Origin: an uncultured Prevotellaceae bacterium
GTDB taxonomy: Bacteria > Bacteroidota > Bacteroidia > Bacteroidales > Bacteroidaceae
Length of the DNA: 64,000 nucleotides
NCBI GenBank assembly: GCA_900316575.1
Contig: ONDJ01000001.1
Location: 310,001-374,000, forward strand
Reading direction: 5' to 3'
Below the pieces are notes generated by a model. It was not told the DNA's origin, made no database searches, and saw only the letters and a program-made list of their open reading frames with translations. Numbering within the stretch: the stretch's first letter is position 1; each line of letters opens with the position of its first letter. This document shows positions 15,188-24,208 of the stretch, piece by piece. A program made the translations under genes and the position numbers.

Positions 15188-16689
15188 TATTCCAGTGTTT
15201 TAATGTAATCGTTAATTAAATCTGTCATAAAGTTGAAATACTCAACTGCATCAGCACCAGTAAAATCGGAACTGCGTTCTTGTAGTTCAGTGGTACCATG
15301 GCCAACATGGTTTCGCATTTCTGTAATACCGACGATAGTATCAATTCGGTTTCGGAATACTTTGATAATATCGCAGTTTTCGAGGTCTGGTTCACATGAG
15401 AGTGACATAATAAACTTCATCAGATAATCAAGAAGGGAACGACCTTTCCAATTCTTAGTCTTCTTGTTTAATAAAACTTTGGGAACAAACGTCGTATCAG
15501 AAAGAATCTTTTTCCTATATACAGCACGTAAACACTGTTGTCTGTCTTCTTGTGCTGCATATTCTCCATAGTTATTGTCCAAATCAGTATATATATCCTC
15601 TCGATCAGTCTGGTCTTGTATCAATATGCTCTCAATAGCTGCTTGCATATTCATAAAGAACATCTGTTTCTGGGCATGACTGATAAACTTGAAGTCATTA
15701 CGTTCCATACGCATATAATAATCAACAACCTCATGAATAGACTGCTGAATATTAGCGTCCATCTTCTGGAACTTGTCAATGTCAAAAGTAATAGCGATTC
15801 TCTCTTGAACCTGTTCCTCGAACCATTTTACGCTTTCGTCGAACTTGCGGTTATTCTCCGTAACTACATCCTTGAAGGTGTTGAATAGCACGGTGGCAAA
15901 CTGCCTGTTCATCCTCTTTTCCTTTTCAAGATAGAGTTTCAGTTCGTAATTGTCCCCATTCCCAAATGGGTCGAGTACCAACCAGTTATCATCATACCCA
16001 TTATCTCCTTGTGGAAGATAGATATATGTGCAAACCATCACAGATTCAGGTTTGTTGTCGGGAATGAATTTAATCTGGAACATCTGCTGAGTAATGTCTT
16101 CGACATCTCCATCTCCCTCCATATCTCGATAAGAAGAATTTTTTATGACCTGAAGGATTTCTTCCTCTTTTGGGGGTAATCCCAGCAAATTGTCACTCTC
16201 AATTATATTCAATGGAGCTTCCACAGACTTTGTTCCTCTTTCTGTGTTATATACAAGTTCGCCATTTGACACTTCGGCAAAGTTTACTTCTCTTTGATAA
16301 TATGGGAACAGCTCGTTTCCATCATCGTAAGAAAAGATATAACCAATTTGCCTTTGAGATTCATCCACGATGAAGCCATCAGCATTATTCCTCAACTCTT
16401 CTCCTTCTGGAGTTAAAAATCCTGTGCTGAGCAACAGTCCTTTGCTTTCAAGTTGGTCAACAATGAGATTGATTAAGTGTTCGTCAAGATGCAACAACTC
16501 TGCAATCTTGGCATTACTTATCTGAGGCATATACTTTAATTTGAGTACAGCCTTCTGAAAGAAGTTCAAACCTGATGTAAACCTATTGGTTTGAATTCTA
16601 TACATGCTCATAGGAATAGACACCAAAAGACATTTGTCACTTGGTTTTGCCATTCCCATGAAAATTGTCTTGTTAGATTCTATTGCCAT
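15187..16689 (-). CDS. Winged-helix protein with a C-terminal HEPN-type RNase motif
   Basis: 500 residues, not matched to a named family. Residues 40-90 look like a winged helix (FQKAVLKLKYMPQISNAKIA, then ELLHLDEHLINLIVDQLE). The middle is mixed and acidic. The C-terminal 200 residues are helical and end with MRNHVGHGTTELQE: RNHVGH at about residue 459 fits the R-x4-6-H signature of HEPN ribonucleases. HEPN toxins cut RNA in abortive-infection and CRISPR-associated systems, and HEPN RNases are described in CoCoNuT operons. The start overlaps the helicase stop by 17 bases, and its stop overlaps the McrB start by one base. If active it is the most likely effector of this operon. RNase activity is inferred from the motif only. 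Confidence 0.6.
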   Translation of the reverse strand: MAIESNKTIFMGMAKPSDKCLLVSIPMSMYRIQTNRFTSGLNFFQKAVLKLKYMPQISNAKIAELLHLDEHLINLIVDQLESKGLLLSTGFLTPEGEELRNNADGFIVDESQRQIGYIFSYDDGNELFPYYQREVNFAEVSNGELVYNTERGTKSVEAPLNIIESDNLLGLPPKEEEILQVIKNSSYRDMEGDGDVEDITQQMFQIKFIPDNKPESVMVCTYIYLPQGDNGYDDNWLVLDPFGNGDNYELKLYLEKEKRMNRQFATVLFNTFKDVVTENNRKFDESVKWFEEQVQERIAITFDIDKFQKMDANIQQSIHEVVDYYMRMERNDFKFISHAQKQMFFMNMQAAIESILIQDQTDREDIYTDLDNNYGEYAAQEDRQQCLRAVYRKKILSDTTFVPKVLLNKKTKNWKGRSLLDYLMKFIMSLSCEPDLENCDIIKVFRNRIDTIVGITEMRNHVGHGTTELQERSSDFTGADAVEYFNFMTDLINDYIKTLE

Positions 16690-19600
16690 ATGGTTTATTC
16701 TTTGTTATGTTTGTACAAAATTCGTAAATACCAGGAACATATTTCTGGGCATAGTTGTCTTCAAACATGCTTGCGTCACCAACAACTATGACTAATTTCT
16801 GCGCACGAGAGAAAGCAACATTCAAACGATTCTTTAATGTCAAGAAGCCAAATACCTTTTTCTCATTTCCGTCTTCTCGACTTTGGCTGTTTGAACGTAC
16901 AGTACTAAGAATCACTATATCAAACTCTTTTCCTTGGAAGGAATCCACAGAGCCGATACGGAATTTCTCCTTGTCACCATCTAATGTCCTATATTTAGGA
17001 GCAATATTATAACCGTCCTTATCCTTAATGACATATCCATGTTCCGGTTTCGCAGCTTCCTCAAACAGGGTTGTTACCTGCTTTGAATAGAATGTGATCA
17101 CACCGATAGACAGGTTCTTGAATTCTGGATCGTCCCTAAGTTCGTCTATGATTGACATAACTTTGGCAGCCTCTGCTTGACGGCATTTACTTTGTCCTTT
17201 GCTCTCGGGCTTGTCATTCGAAACATTACAGAAAATCATAGTCTTATCTTTCGCCCATGGAATCGACAAATGGTGTTGCTTTGTCTCATATAGGCTTTCA
17301 CTGCCAGACTTTAACATTCCTTCGCCTGTATTAGGGTCCTTATAGTAAGTATTACTTATAAAGTCACCAATAGTTGGATGCATACGGAATTGTTCATTCA
17401 GCGTAATGCATCTTTGACGTTTCGCTTTTTGAACATTCTCAAAGATAATGCCGAATAGGGACTGCTCATAAAGCCTGCGCTTTTCCTTCTTTTCGTCAAT
17501 ATTCTCAATCATAGCAAGGCTACGTTCTGCAACTTCAGATTCTAGAAGGTGGGGGAGCTGATTCTGGTCACCAACCATAATAATGCGGTCTTCTGCTTTA
17601 ACCATAGGTATAAGCAGGTCAAGAGGGTTTGAACGAGCTGCTTCTTCCAAGATTACATTTTTGATATGAGAAAAATCTTTCATTTCTTTGCTACCAGCTA
17701 ACTGGTTGGTGGCAGCTACTGTATCTCCGTATTCTTGTAATGAATGACGAATATATGAACTATTTCCTTGAAGATCATCTTTGAGGTCTGACAGAACAGA
17801 ACGTATAAAATCATCTTCATTTTCATAGTTGGACTCTTCATATTTGCGAGCGCAAGAAGCTGCATCTTCCAGCCAGAGCAATATTTCATCATTAGAATCT
17901 TTCTCAACTTGAACTCTTTGTGCCGATAATTTTTCGAGAAGAGAAGATTTAATTGCAGACAATTTCTCCAGACATTCTGCATCTGGATTCATCTCTGGTA
18001 TATCTTCGAGGAATTGAATATCCTTTTCGTCCAATTCGAAATTAGCTTGAAGTATTTCAGCAATTATATCCAACGTGTTACCGAAATTGTATTCATCCTC
18101 AGTCGTTGGAATGCTTTCAACTAATTTCTGGTCACGTTCATTCTTTCTAAAGAAAGTACGTGACCCATTTCTTATTTCGCGTAATCTATCAAAAGAAATG
18201 TCCGTAATAGGTGTATCTTCAGGAACGATTTCTGCAACCGACGTTAAGAACTCATCAACATTCTTTTCTTTGGAGAACAAGGCTGCAAGAGAACTGAGTT
18301 GAGCAGAGACTCGCTTTTCGGAATCTCCACCACGCTTATCGATTTCTTTTTGCAGTTCCTTCCCAAAGTCAGCGATAAAACGTTCTTCTGCTCTAACTCC
18401 AAGACTCTTCTTTCCAACTTTAACTGTTGGAAGTCCATGTGTGTACACCTTTGAAGCAAGATGCTCTATAGTGTCATTCTGAAATGCAGATGCTAAGATG
18501 GTTTTGACAGCTCCATCTTTCTCTTTGTTGTCGGCAAGTTCTAATAACCTGTGACAGATAGCAGCGACAACAGTTGTTTTACCTGTTCCTGGAGGTCCTT
18601 GAATAATCGTAATGTCATTCCTGTTGTTGAGAGCAATTTCAACAGCTTCTTCCTGATTCTTTGTAAGATGTTCAATACCAAATTTCTCACGAAGGAATTT
18701 TTCAGTCTTTTTACTCCATGCAGAAATATGTTTATGAGTGTCTTCGAACATCTTGTCCGCTTCATCTTCGATTGCAAACAGCAGGTTTTGCAAGACAATT
18801 GTACGCCCCTTAAACAGTTGCTTTACTGCCTGTGAACGACGTTTGTCAACAATCTCATTGCCTAACAAAGATAGTTCTAGCACTCCAGATGATGGAAGAA
18901 GATAGAGTTCATCCTCAAAGTCTGCTTCGTGGCTATGTGGATTAAACTTCAGCATTGTAACGATAGGCGGATTAAGCTTATCACACACTAATCTAAATTG
19001 TGGCTCAGAAGATGTAAGACGATATAGCAAGGATGTTTGATCAGGACTTATTTCTAATACCAGATGGGCGATACCATTCTTTGGCTTATTGCCAAAATGG
19101 TAAGCAACTTTACCTAAATCGTCTCTCTGTTCTTCTGCAATCTTTAACTCAATTTTGGAATACTCAGTCCATAAGCCCATTAAGGCTTCTCCGTTATGAG
19201 CTTTGTTTACAAGCGTATCATGAGCCTCTTTAGCCTGGCCGATGTCAACAAAGTTGATATTCTCGTATGCAAGAATATCTATTTCGTCAAATCTGGTAGG
19301 AAAGCAGACTTTTGAATAAATTTCTTTCTTGACGACTCGAACTTTTTCTTTGTTCTCATTTTCGACCAAAGATACATCGATAAAACGAGGAGTGTCTTTC
19401 TCTTTGTCGGAACGAATACCATAAATGTTCCAATTTTGCCCTCCATTCTGCCATGCTTTGACAAATAATAGTTTGTATTTGCCAGCATCAAAGACATAGT
19501 TATTTGACAGATTCTTCTTTAGCTGTTCTGAATCTGCTGTTCTAAAGGCAATCTTTGTGCTATCATCGTAAGCAATGTCCAGTTGGGGGAGTGGGGTAAC

Positions 19601-19918
19601 AGTGCCACACTCAATATATTTGAATGTAAATTGTCCCTTTTCCTCTAATGGTTCTATCCAAAAGAGATAATTGAATGAAGGCGGCTCTGAAGGAACAATA
19701 TTTGGACTTTCCTTGAATCGTATGGTGAATAGCATGTCTTCAACACTTTTGTCTTTCCCCTTCTGTTGAATCGAGAAAAGAGGACATAATTCGTCCCATT
19801 TCTGAAGATATATAGGGGTACGACCATCTATATGAATATCTTCATCTATACGACATTCAAGAGAATTGCCATAAGCTTCTTCAGCAAACAAATCGTATAT
19901 CTTTTCAATCTTCTGCAT
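16673..19918 (-). CDS. UPF1-like superfamily 1 helicase
   Basis: 1081 residues. An N-terminal region of about 420 residues without known motifs precedes a complete SF1 core: IIQGPPGTGKTTVVAA (motif I, near 444), VILEEAARSNPLDLL (motif II, near 756, EEAA for the usual DEAA), IMVGDQNQLPHLL (motif III), LNEQFRMHP (motif IV), SVDSFQGKEFDIVILSTVRS (motif V, near 989) and RLNVAFSRAQKLVIVVGD (motif VI). This arrangement is typical of UPF1/DNA2-type helicases acting on RNA or DNA 5' to 3'. UPF1-like helicases are reported partners of CoCoNuT McrBC systems. The start overlaps the kinase-like gene by 14 bases and the stop overlaps the HEPN gene by 17, indicating coupling. The helicase call is firm. Its substrate is unknown. 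Confidence 0.9.
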   Translation of the reverse strand: MQKIEKIYDLFAEEAYGNSLECRIDEDIHIDGRTPIYLQKWDELCPLFSIQQKGKDKSVEDMLFTIRFKESPNIVPSEPPSFNYLFWIEPLEEKGQFTFKYIECGTVTPLPQLDIAYDDSTKIAFRTADSEQLKKNLSNNYVFDAGKYKLLFVKAWQNGGQNWNIYGIRSDKEKDTPRFIDVSLVENENKEKVRVVKKEIYSKVCFPTRFDEIDILAYENINFVDIGQAKEAHDTLVNKAHNGEALMGLWTEYSKIELKIAEEQRDDLGKVAYHFGNKPKNGIAHLVLEISPDQTSLLYRLTSSEPQFRLVCDKLNPPIVTMLKFNPHSHEADFEDELYLLPSSGVLELSLLGNEIVDKRRSQAVKQLFKGRTIVLQNLLFAIEDEADKMFEDTHKHISAWSKKTEKFLREKFGIEHLTKNQEEAVEIALNNRNDITIIQGPPGTGKTTVVAAICHRLLELADNKEKDGAVKTILASAFQNDTIEHLASKVYTHGLPTVKVGKKSLGVRAEERFIADFGKELQKEIDKRGGDSEKRVSAQLSSLAALFSKEKNVDEFLTSVAEIVPEDTPITDISFDRLREIRNGSRTFFRKNERDQKLVESIPTTEDEYNFGNTLDIIAEILQANFELDEKDIQFLEDIPEMNPDAECLEKLSAIKSSLLEKLSAQRVQVEKDSNDEILLWLEDAASCARKYEESNYENEDDFIRSVLSDLKDDLQGNSSYIRHSLQEYGDTVAATNQLAGSKEMKDFSHIKNVILEEAARSNPLDLLIPMVKAEDRIIMVGDQNQLPHLLESEVAERSLAMIENIDEKKEKRRLYEQSLFGIIFENVQKAKRQRCITLNEQFRMHPTIGDFISNTYYKDPNTGEGMLKSGSESLYETKQHHLSIPWAKDKTMIFCNVSNDKPESKGQSKCRQAEAAKVMSIIDELRDDPEFKNLSIGVITFYSKQVTTLFEEAAKPEHGYVIKDKDGYNIAPKYRTLDGDKEKFRIGSVDSFQGKEFDIVILSTVRSNSQSREDGNEKKVFGFLTLKNRLNVAFSRAQKLVIVVGDASMFEDNYAQKYVPGIYEFCTNITKNKPYGNRI

Positions 19919-21416
19919 ATATCATGTCGTTATTTAGTTGAACATTTATTACTCGTTGTGACTCATTTATTTCTTTCAAGGAAAGTATCAACTTCCTTGG
20001 ATTATTTGTCGGGAATACAATTTTTGTTGGCTTGTTGATGGGACGAGCATACTTTTCTCCGTTGACGGTTGAAGCATAGAATGATAACCCATCTAATGGT
20101 TCCAATACAACAGCGATGTTTGGATCTCCTTCAGGTGAAACTACGTCTATTGATAGGACATCCTTAACATTAAAAGTGTCCGTCATAAGGTGCCTTGTAT
20201 TAACATATAGTTTATTCGACTTGTTTACGAGGAAAACGCCTATTGGTTCAGAATATAATTCCATTTCCGTGTCGGAGAAAGTATATGTCTCGAAATCAAA
20301 TTTTTTATCAATATGCTGTATGGCTACTGCAATGGGGAAAACAGGTTCATCCTCACAGAATGGACAGTAATCGTCTTCTTCAGAGTAAATGAAGTCTGTT
20401 TTGCAGTGAGGACAACGTTTTAGATGTGAATAGGCATCATATAGGACATCAATCCATTGATGCATGGATGGCCTTTTCATGGGATCCTCTTTTCCTATTT
20501 CAAAGGTTTGCTTGAACAGCTCTCGAATATCAGGAGTCGTGAAGAAACAATCGTAATATCGTCTGGTTAGCCTGTTCAGGGAATCTTCGCTATCATCTAT
20601 CCAAGGGAGGTTGCCTCTCATAGCATCATCCATAGAGTTTTTTCCTTCAATGACAGCATCGCCAACAAAAGGATGACAGAATGCCAACAACTCATGTGCA
20701 ATTATTGCAAAGGAATAGCAATCGCTCATCGGCGTATTGGGCATTCGCCTATTAACAACTTCAGGAGCTGCATGACTGGCATAAATGAACACATTACCCA
20801 ACCCAGAATAGGTATAATTGGTCTCTGGAATTACTGCTTTGACATTCCATTTTGTGGTATCTATGTTTATATACTCAGGAACTAAGTCTTTATATACCTT
20901 ATTATTCCTATGGTAATCTGCCAGCTTTTCAGCCAAAGATATTAAAATCTCAATTCTTTTCTTGACACCTCCAGTAGTAATGAACCACTTCTCGAAATCT
21001 TCTTCCTGTGAAGCCCAACGATAGTTGGTTATATTAACTACTTCCCTTTTTTGTGTATTTGCGTTGTCTGTAGCCTTCCGTTTCAAGAAAGAGCTATATT
21101 TCTCGTTAAAAGATTGAACTTGATTCTTTCGAGAAATCTTTTCTTCCTTTTCCGCTTTTGGCTTTACTGGTTCAATCAAAGACACTTCTTCCTGTTGGGC
21201 AACCTGTTCAAAAGAAGGAAAACCAAACTCATTGATGGAAACAAGTCTGCAACGTATATGTTTTGGAGTCGGTTTGTTTTCTTGCCAATCAAACAATTGA
21301 ACACGGCAGAGGGAGTCCTCATACCTTACGATATAGGACTTTCTGCCTTTAATTGTTACAACCCTTTCTACGGGTAGTTTCAATTGTGCTCCTATGTTAT
21401 GTTTGATAGCCTTCAT
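19905..21416 (-). CDS. Degenerate protein kinase with N-terminal beta domain and zinc ribbon
   Basis: 503 residues. Residues 10-70 form a compact beta-rich segment (VVTIKGRKSYIVRYEDSLCR) that could be an OB-fold. Residues 130-330 are a kinase C-lobe: VYKDLVPEYINID in place of the catalytic loop, HAAPEV for APE, and SDCYSFAIIAHELL for the F-helix. I see no glycine-rich loop, no VAIK lysine and no DFG, so catalysis is doubtful. A C4 zinc ribbon follows (Cys 335, 338, 351, 354; CPHC...CPFC), then a beta-rich tail. Kinases with zinc ribbons occur in TerY-P triads, but no vWA or PP2C gene is present here. It starts 9 bases after the second TIR gene and overlaps the helicase by 14. A sensor or scaffold role is my inference. 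Confidence 0.7.
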   Translation of the reverse strand: MKAIKHNIGAQLKLPVERVVTIKGRKSYIVRYEDSLCRVQLFDWQENKPTPKHIRCRLVSINEFGFPSFEQVAQQEEVSLIEPVKPKAEKEEKISRKNQVQSFNEKYSSFLKRKATDNANTQKREVVNITNYRWASQEEDFEKWFITTGGVKKRIEILISLAEKLADYHRNNKVYKDLVPEYINIDTTKWNVKAVIPETNYTYSGLGNVFIYASHAAPEVVNRRMPNTPMSDCYSFAIIAHELLAFCHPFVGDAVIEGKNSMDDAMRGNLPWIDDSEDSLNRLTRRYYDCFFTTPDIRELFKQTFEIGKEDPMKRPSMHQWIDVLYDAYSHLKRCPHCKTDFIYSEEDDYCPFCEDEPVFPIAVAIQHIDKKFDFETYTFSDTEMELYSEPIGVFLVNKSNKLYVNTRHLMTDTFNVKDVLSIDVVSPEGDPNIAVVLEPLDGLSFYASTVNGEKYARPINKPTKIVFPTNNPRKLILSLKEINESQRVINVQLNNDMIYAED

Positions 21417-21425
21417 TACCCTATT

Positions 21426-22001
21426 TTACCGATTTAGCCATTCCTTTAACTTTATAGCCTTCTTTTCGCCATAATTATATACGACGTAATAACCTTCGTA
21501 AAACGGAGTAGGAAAACCTTCACGAGTACAATATCCATTGATATATTCAATAACAGGATAGAGTTCAAGGTATTCGTTTCCTTTCCAATTGGTATTATCA
21601 TCTTGCTTCAATGGGAAAAGTGCTATCTTTTCTGAATCGTATTTTTGAGCATCGCCATAGCCCACTTCCCAGTTACACCATTTGGATGCAATTGCGCCAT
21701 CAGTTGCAATAAGAACGAACTTATCATATTGTTTGATTTTCATTTTTATATTGTCGGCAGTCTTGCCACATGTATATGTAGGCATTGAAGGATCAAGCCA
21801 ATCTACATAAACAAAGGCGTCTATTTGTTCTAAGAGGTTTGCCACTTGTTTCAATTGTGCCAAATCATCATGCCTGTGTGATAAGAAAACTGTACATTTT
21901 TTGCCAGCGTAAAATACACGATGACTATCATGCTCACGGGTATATATATGAGCATTGGGAGTTCTGCTTCTTAATTGATCTATTGTTAAATACATACACA
22001 A
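21426..22001 (-). CDS. TIR-domain protein (second TIR of the operon)
   Basis: 191 residues. The TIR core runs from residue 36: CTVFLSHRHDDLAQLKQVAN, then FVYVDWLDPSMP, KIKQYDKFVLIATDGAIASK and WCNWEVGYGD, with Glu112 at the position of the NADase catalytic glutamate. Bacterial TIR proteins cleave NAD+ or make cyclic ADP-ribose-type signals in immunity. The domain fills nearly the whole protein, so a partner must sense infection or act as effector. The start overlaps the membrane-protein gene by 16 bases and the kinase-like gene follows 9 bases later. This places it as the physical link between the TIR/membrane module and the McrB module. Confidence 0.82.
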   Translation of the reverse strand: MCMYLTIDQLRSRTPNAHIYTREHDSHRVFYAGKKCTVFLSHRHDDLAQLKQVANLLEQIDAFVYVDWLDPSMPTYTCGKTADNIKMKIKQYDKFVLIATDGAIASKWCNWEVGYGDAQKYDSEKIALFPLKQDDNTNWKGNEYLELYPVIEYINGYCTREGFPTPFYEGYYVVYNYGEKKAIKLKEWLNR

Positions 22002-22423
22002 TTATGTCTTACACTGATTACTAAAAGAACTATACTCGCTAATAGTGGTATGCCATAAAAAACGACCATAGTAATTGAAAACATTACTTTAAGGAAACTA
22101 TCAACTTTAATTGTTTGGGGATTTAATTCGTATTGTCCCTCTGTATTATTAACCTTACGCTTAGTCAGCATATCCTCATACATTTTTCTATATTTTTTCT
22201 CCGTACGCAGAAAAAAAGTGTCAAGAATCCAAAAGCATACATAAGGAATAATTGTCGTACAGATAAGAGTAACGGAATTGCTAAAGTTTTCGCCTTTAGT
22301 AAATGCTGTCACTCCAGCGAATATGGTTAATGCCCATCCTTTTAACATAAAGGAGTTCTGGGCCATTCGATTGATACAATTCTGTATCAAATCTATTTCC
22401 TTAAATAGTTCATCTTTTTCCAT
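21986..22423 (-). CDS. Small membrane protein associated with TIR genes (SLATT-like)
   Basis: 145 residues from the ATG at 22423, which lies one base after the stop of the preceding TIR gene. The frame continues upstream to 22474, but that start would fall inside the TIR gene. The sequence MEKDELFKEIDLIQNCINRM, AQNSFMLKGWALTIFAGVTA, then a second membrane segment (ICTTIIPYVCFWILDTFFL), a charged stretch and a third near the C-terminus, resembles small 2-3 TM proteins I remember beside TIR genes in Bacteroidota, comparable to SLATT effectors. Such proteins are thought to damage the membrane when triggered by a nucleotide signal. Effector function is inferred. Confidence 0.65.
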   Translation of the reverse strand: MEKDELFKEIDLIQNCINRMAQNSFMLKGWALTIFAGVTAFTKGENFSNSVTLICTTIIPYVCFWILDTFFLRTEKKYRKMYEDMLTKRKVNNTEGQYELNPQTIKVDSFLKVMFSITMVVFYGIPLLASIVLLVISVRHNCVCI

Positions 22424-22424
22424 A

Positions 22425-23093
22425 TTAAACCTCTTTAATAATATTATATAGATATTTGTTGTTTTGTCTTTCAATAGCCTGATTTATATAAAAATTTGGC
22501 ATCTTTATAAAATCAGACCATGTTGTTGCTTCTATGTACGAACAATTACCATAATAATGGTAGCACAAACATTGTGAGCATAACTGTTTATTAGGTGATT
22601 TTATATTGAACTTGTTCTCTCGTATTATCTTAAACAGCTTGTCTGTATGATGTGTGGTTGAGCCACATGCAGTTCTAGTTAAATAATATTCATAGCTGCC
22701 AAAAGAATCGGGCAGAACAATCGCCAATACAGCATTCGTATGGCTTGTTCTGTCATTCCTTGTAGTCTCTTTTAATGAAAAAGAAACCTCCCATGGAATC
22801 CACTGACTTCTATCACTTCGGTTGTTCATTCTCATATTGGGAGAAATCATGATTATGGTGACTGAACTGTCAAAAATTCTATCCTTAAGTTTTTCCCATA
22901 TAGCATCCTCTGAAAGATAGCTTAGATCTTCGTCATCAGATTCTCCTTTGTAGATATGATTTGTGGAATCAAAGTACTCTTCTAATTTGTCAACGTAACT
23001 TCTCACGGTTGTTGGATTCCAAAATGAGTGTCCTGGAAGACTTGCAACGTCAGAATCTGCGTACTTATATGATATAAATATTTTCTTTCCCAT
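22425..23093 (-). CDS. TIR-domain protein of the ThsB-like type
   Basis: 222 residues. It begins MGKKIFISYKYADSDVASLP, the beta-A strand of ThsB/MTH538-like TIR domains, and continues with VTIIMISPNMRMNNRSDRSQ and WIPWEVSFSLKE, where Glu102 is at the catalytic position. ThsB proteins of Thoeris sense phage and make a cyclic ADP-ribose isomer that activates an effector. No ThsA gene is present, so the adjacent membrane protein is the obvious candidate effector. A cysteine cluster (CSQCLCYHYYGNC) near residue 170 is unexplained. It is third in the operon, 45 bases after the WYL regulator. Confidence 0.8.
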   Translation of the reverse strand: MGKKIFISYKYADSDVASLPGHSFWNPTTVRSYVDKLEEYFDSTNHIYKGESDDEDLSYLSEDAIWEKLKDRIFDSSVTIIMISPNMRMNNRSDRSQWIPWEVSFSLKETTRNDRTSHTNAVLAIVLPDSFGSYEYYLTRTACGSTTHHTDKLFKIIRENKFNIKSPNKQLCSQCLCYHYYGNCSYIEATTWSDFIKMPNFYINQAIERQNNKYLYNIIKEV

Positions 23094-23138
23094 ACACTTG
23101 TTTAGTTAGGTAAAAATTAATTATTATAAGTTACACTA

Positions 23139-24191
23139 TCAATTATCACTGCAAAGTTCGGTTTTGTTTGTGCAGCCTTTCTGCACAGAAGAATATTTCT
23201 TCAAATTTTCTGCGATTTTTTTCTGAAAATCATCCCTTAACCATTTTGGTTGAAGTACTTCTACTTGTGGGAAGAATGAAAATATTCGAGAAATAAGTTC
23301 ATTGTTTGGACGAACTTCTATCTGGATGGTATAATCTTCTTCATTGAAAACCGTCTGGCTATGATGAATTGGTTTTGATACAACATATGGAAACCTGTCT
23401 GCATCAAACTTCAGCACGATTTTTTCTTTTTGAATTGGTTCGTCTGGTATAGTTACGCCGACTACATCATCAAAATACTTTGAAAAATTAATCGTTTTAT
23501 TAGGGATAAATGCAACATTTGATCTTGAAAATTTGACGATGCGGTCAAGTGCTCTATTCGAAATCCTGTCACCATATGGTGATTGTTCTAAGCCGAAAAG
23601 GAACCATCGGTTGTTATATTGCTTGAGGTGATAAGGATGAATTACCACATTAATATCTTTTCCAGAATAAGTTCTATAATGAAGATTCAAAGGCTGATGA
23701 TTGATAGCAGAATCTATCAACTCAGATAAGAATTCAAGTCCTCGTAATTGGTCATTTTGCTCAAAAGAGACAACATTTCCCCTATTAGCTTTGATGCCAA
23801 ATCGAAATTCCAAGTTAGAAATAACTTCTTCTAACCATCTATTCGAACCACCACGGTATCTACCCAACATTTCGATTGTTGAGCTAAGTTTCGTTACTTC
23901 GTCAACGGTCAACTCATTGTTGAATATTGAATAATTTGGATCGGAATAACGATAATAACATCTTTTGCCATCAAAAGGAACGGCTTCAATTGGAGCATCG
24001 TAAGATACTCGGTCTCGCATATATTTTATGTCATCCCGTATCTGTCGAACACTAACTTCGGTACCATACATATCATAAAGGGCATCGTTAACAGCGTCAA
24101 CGAGGTCTTCTATCGTATATTTTCGATGACGATTGCTAAAGCATCGGTCAAGTATCTGACAACGTAATTGAGCGTTCTTGTTTGTCGGCAT
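23139..24191 (-). CDS. WYL-domain transcriptional regulator
   Basis: 350 residues. An N-terminal winged helix (KYTIEDLVDAVNDALYDMYG, VSVRQIRDDIKYM) is followed by a WYL-type core (LIDSAINHQPLNLHYRTYSG, VIHPYHLKQYNNRWFLFGLE) and a WCX-like C-terminus. WYL proteins such as BrxR and CapW repress defence operons and respond to infection-derived ligands. Being second in the operon, 17 bases after a small XRE regulator, it probably controls this operon. Ligand unknown. Confidence 0.88.
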   Translation of the reverse strand: MPTNKNAQLRCQILDRCFSNRHRKYTIEDLVDAVNDALYDMYGTEVSVRQIRDDIKYMRDRVSYDAPIEAVPFDGKRCYYRYSDPNYSIFNNELTVDEVTKLSSTIEMLGRYRGGSNRWLEEVISNLEFRFGIKANRGNVVSFEQNDQLRGLEFLSELIDSAINHQPLNLHYRTYSGKDINVVIHPYHLKQYNNRWFLFGLEQSPYGDRISNRALDRIVKFSRSNVAFIPNKTINFSKYFDDVVGVTIPDEPIQKEKIVLKFDADRFPYVVSKPIHHSQTVFNEEDYTIQIEVRPNNELISRIFSFFPQVEVLQPKWLRDDFQKKIAENLKKYSSVQKGCTNKTELCSDN

Positions 24192-24208
24192 AAGCTATTG
24201 GTTTTCAG

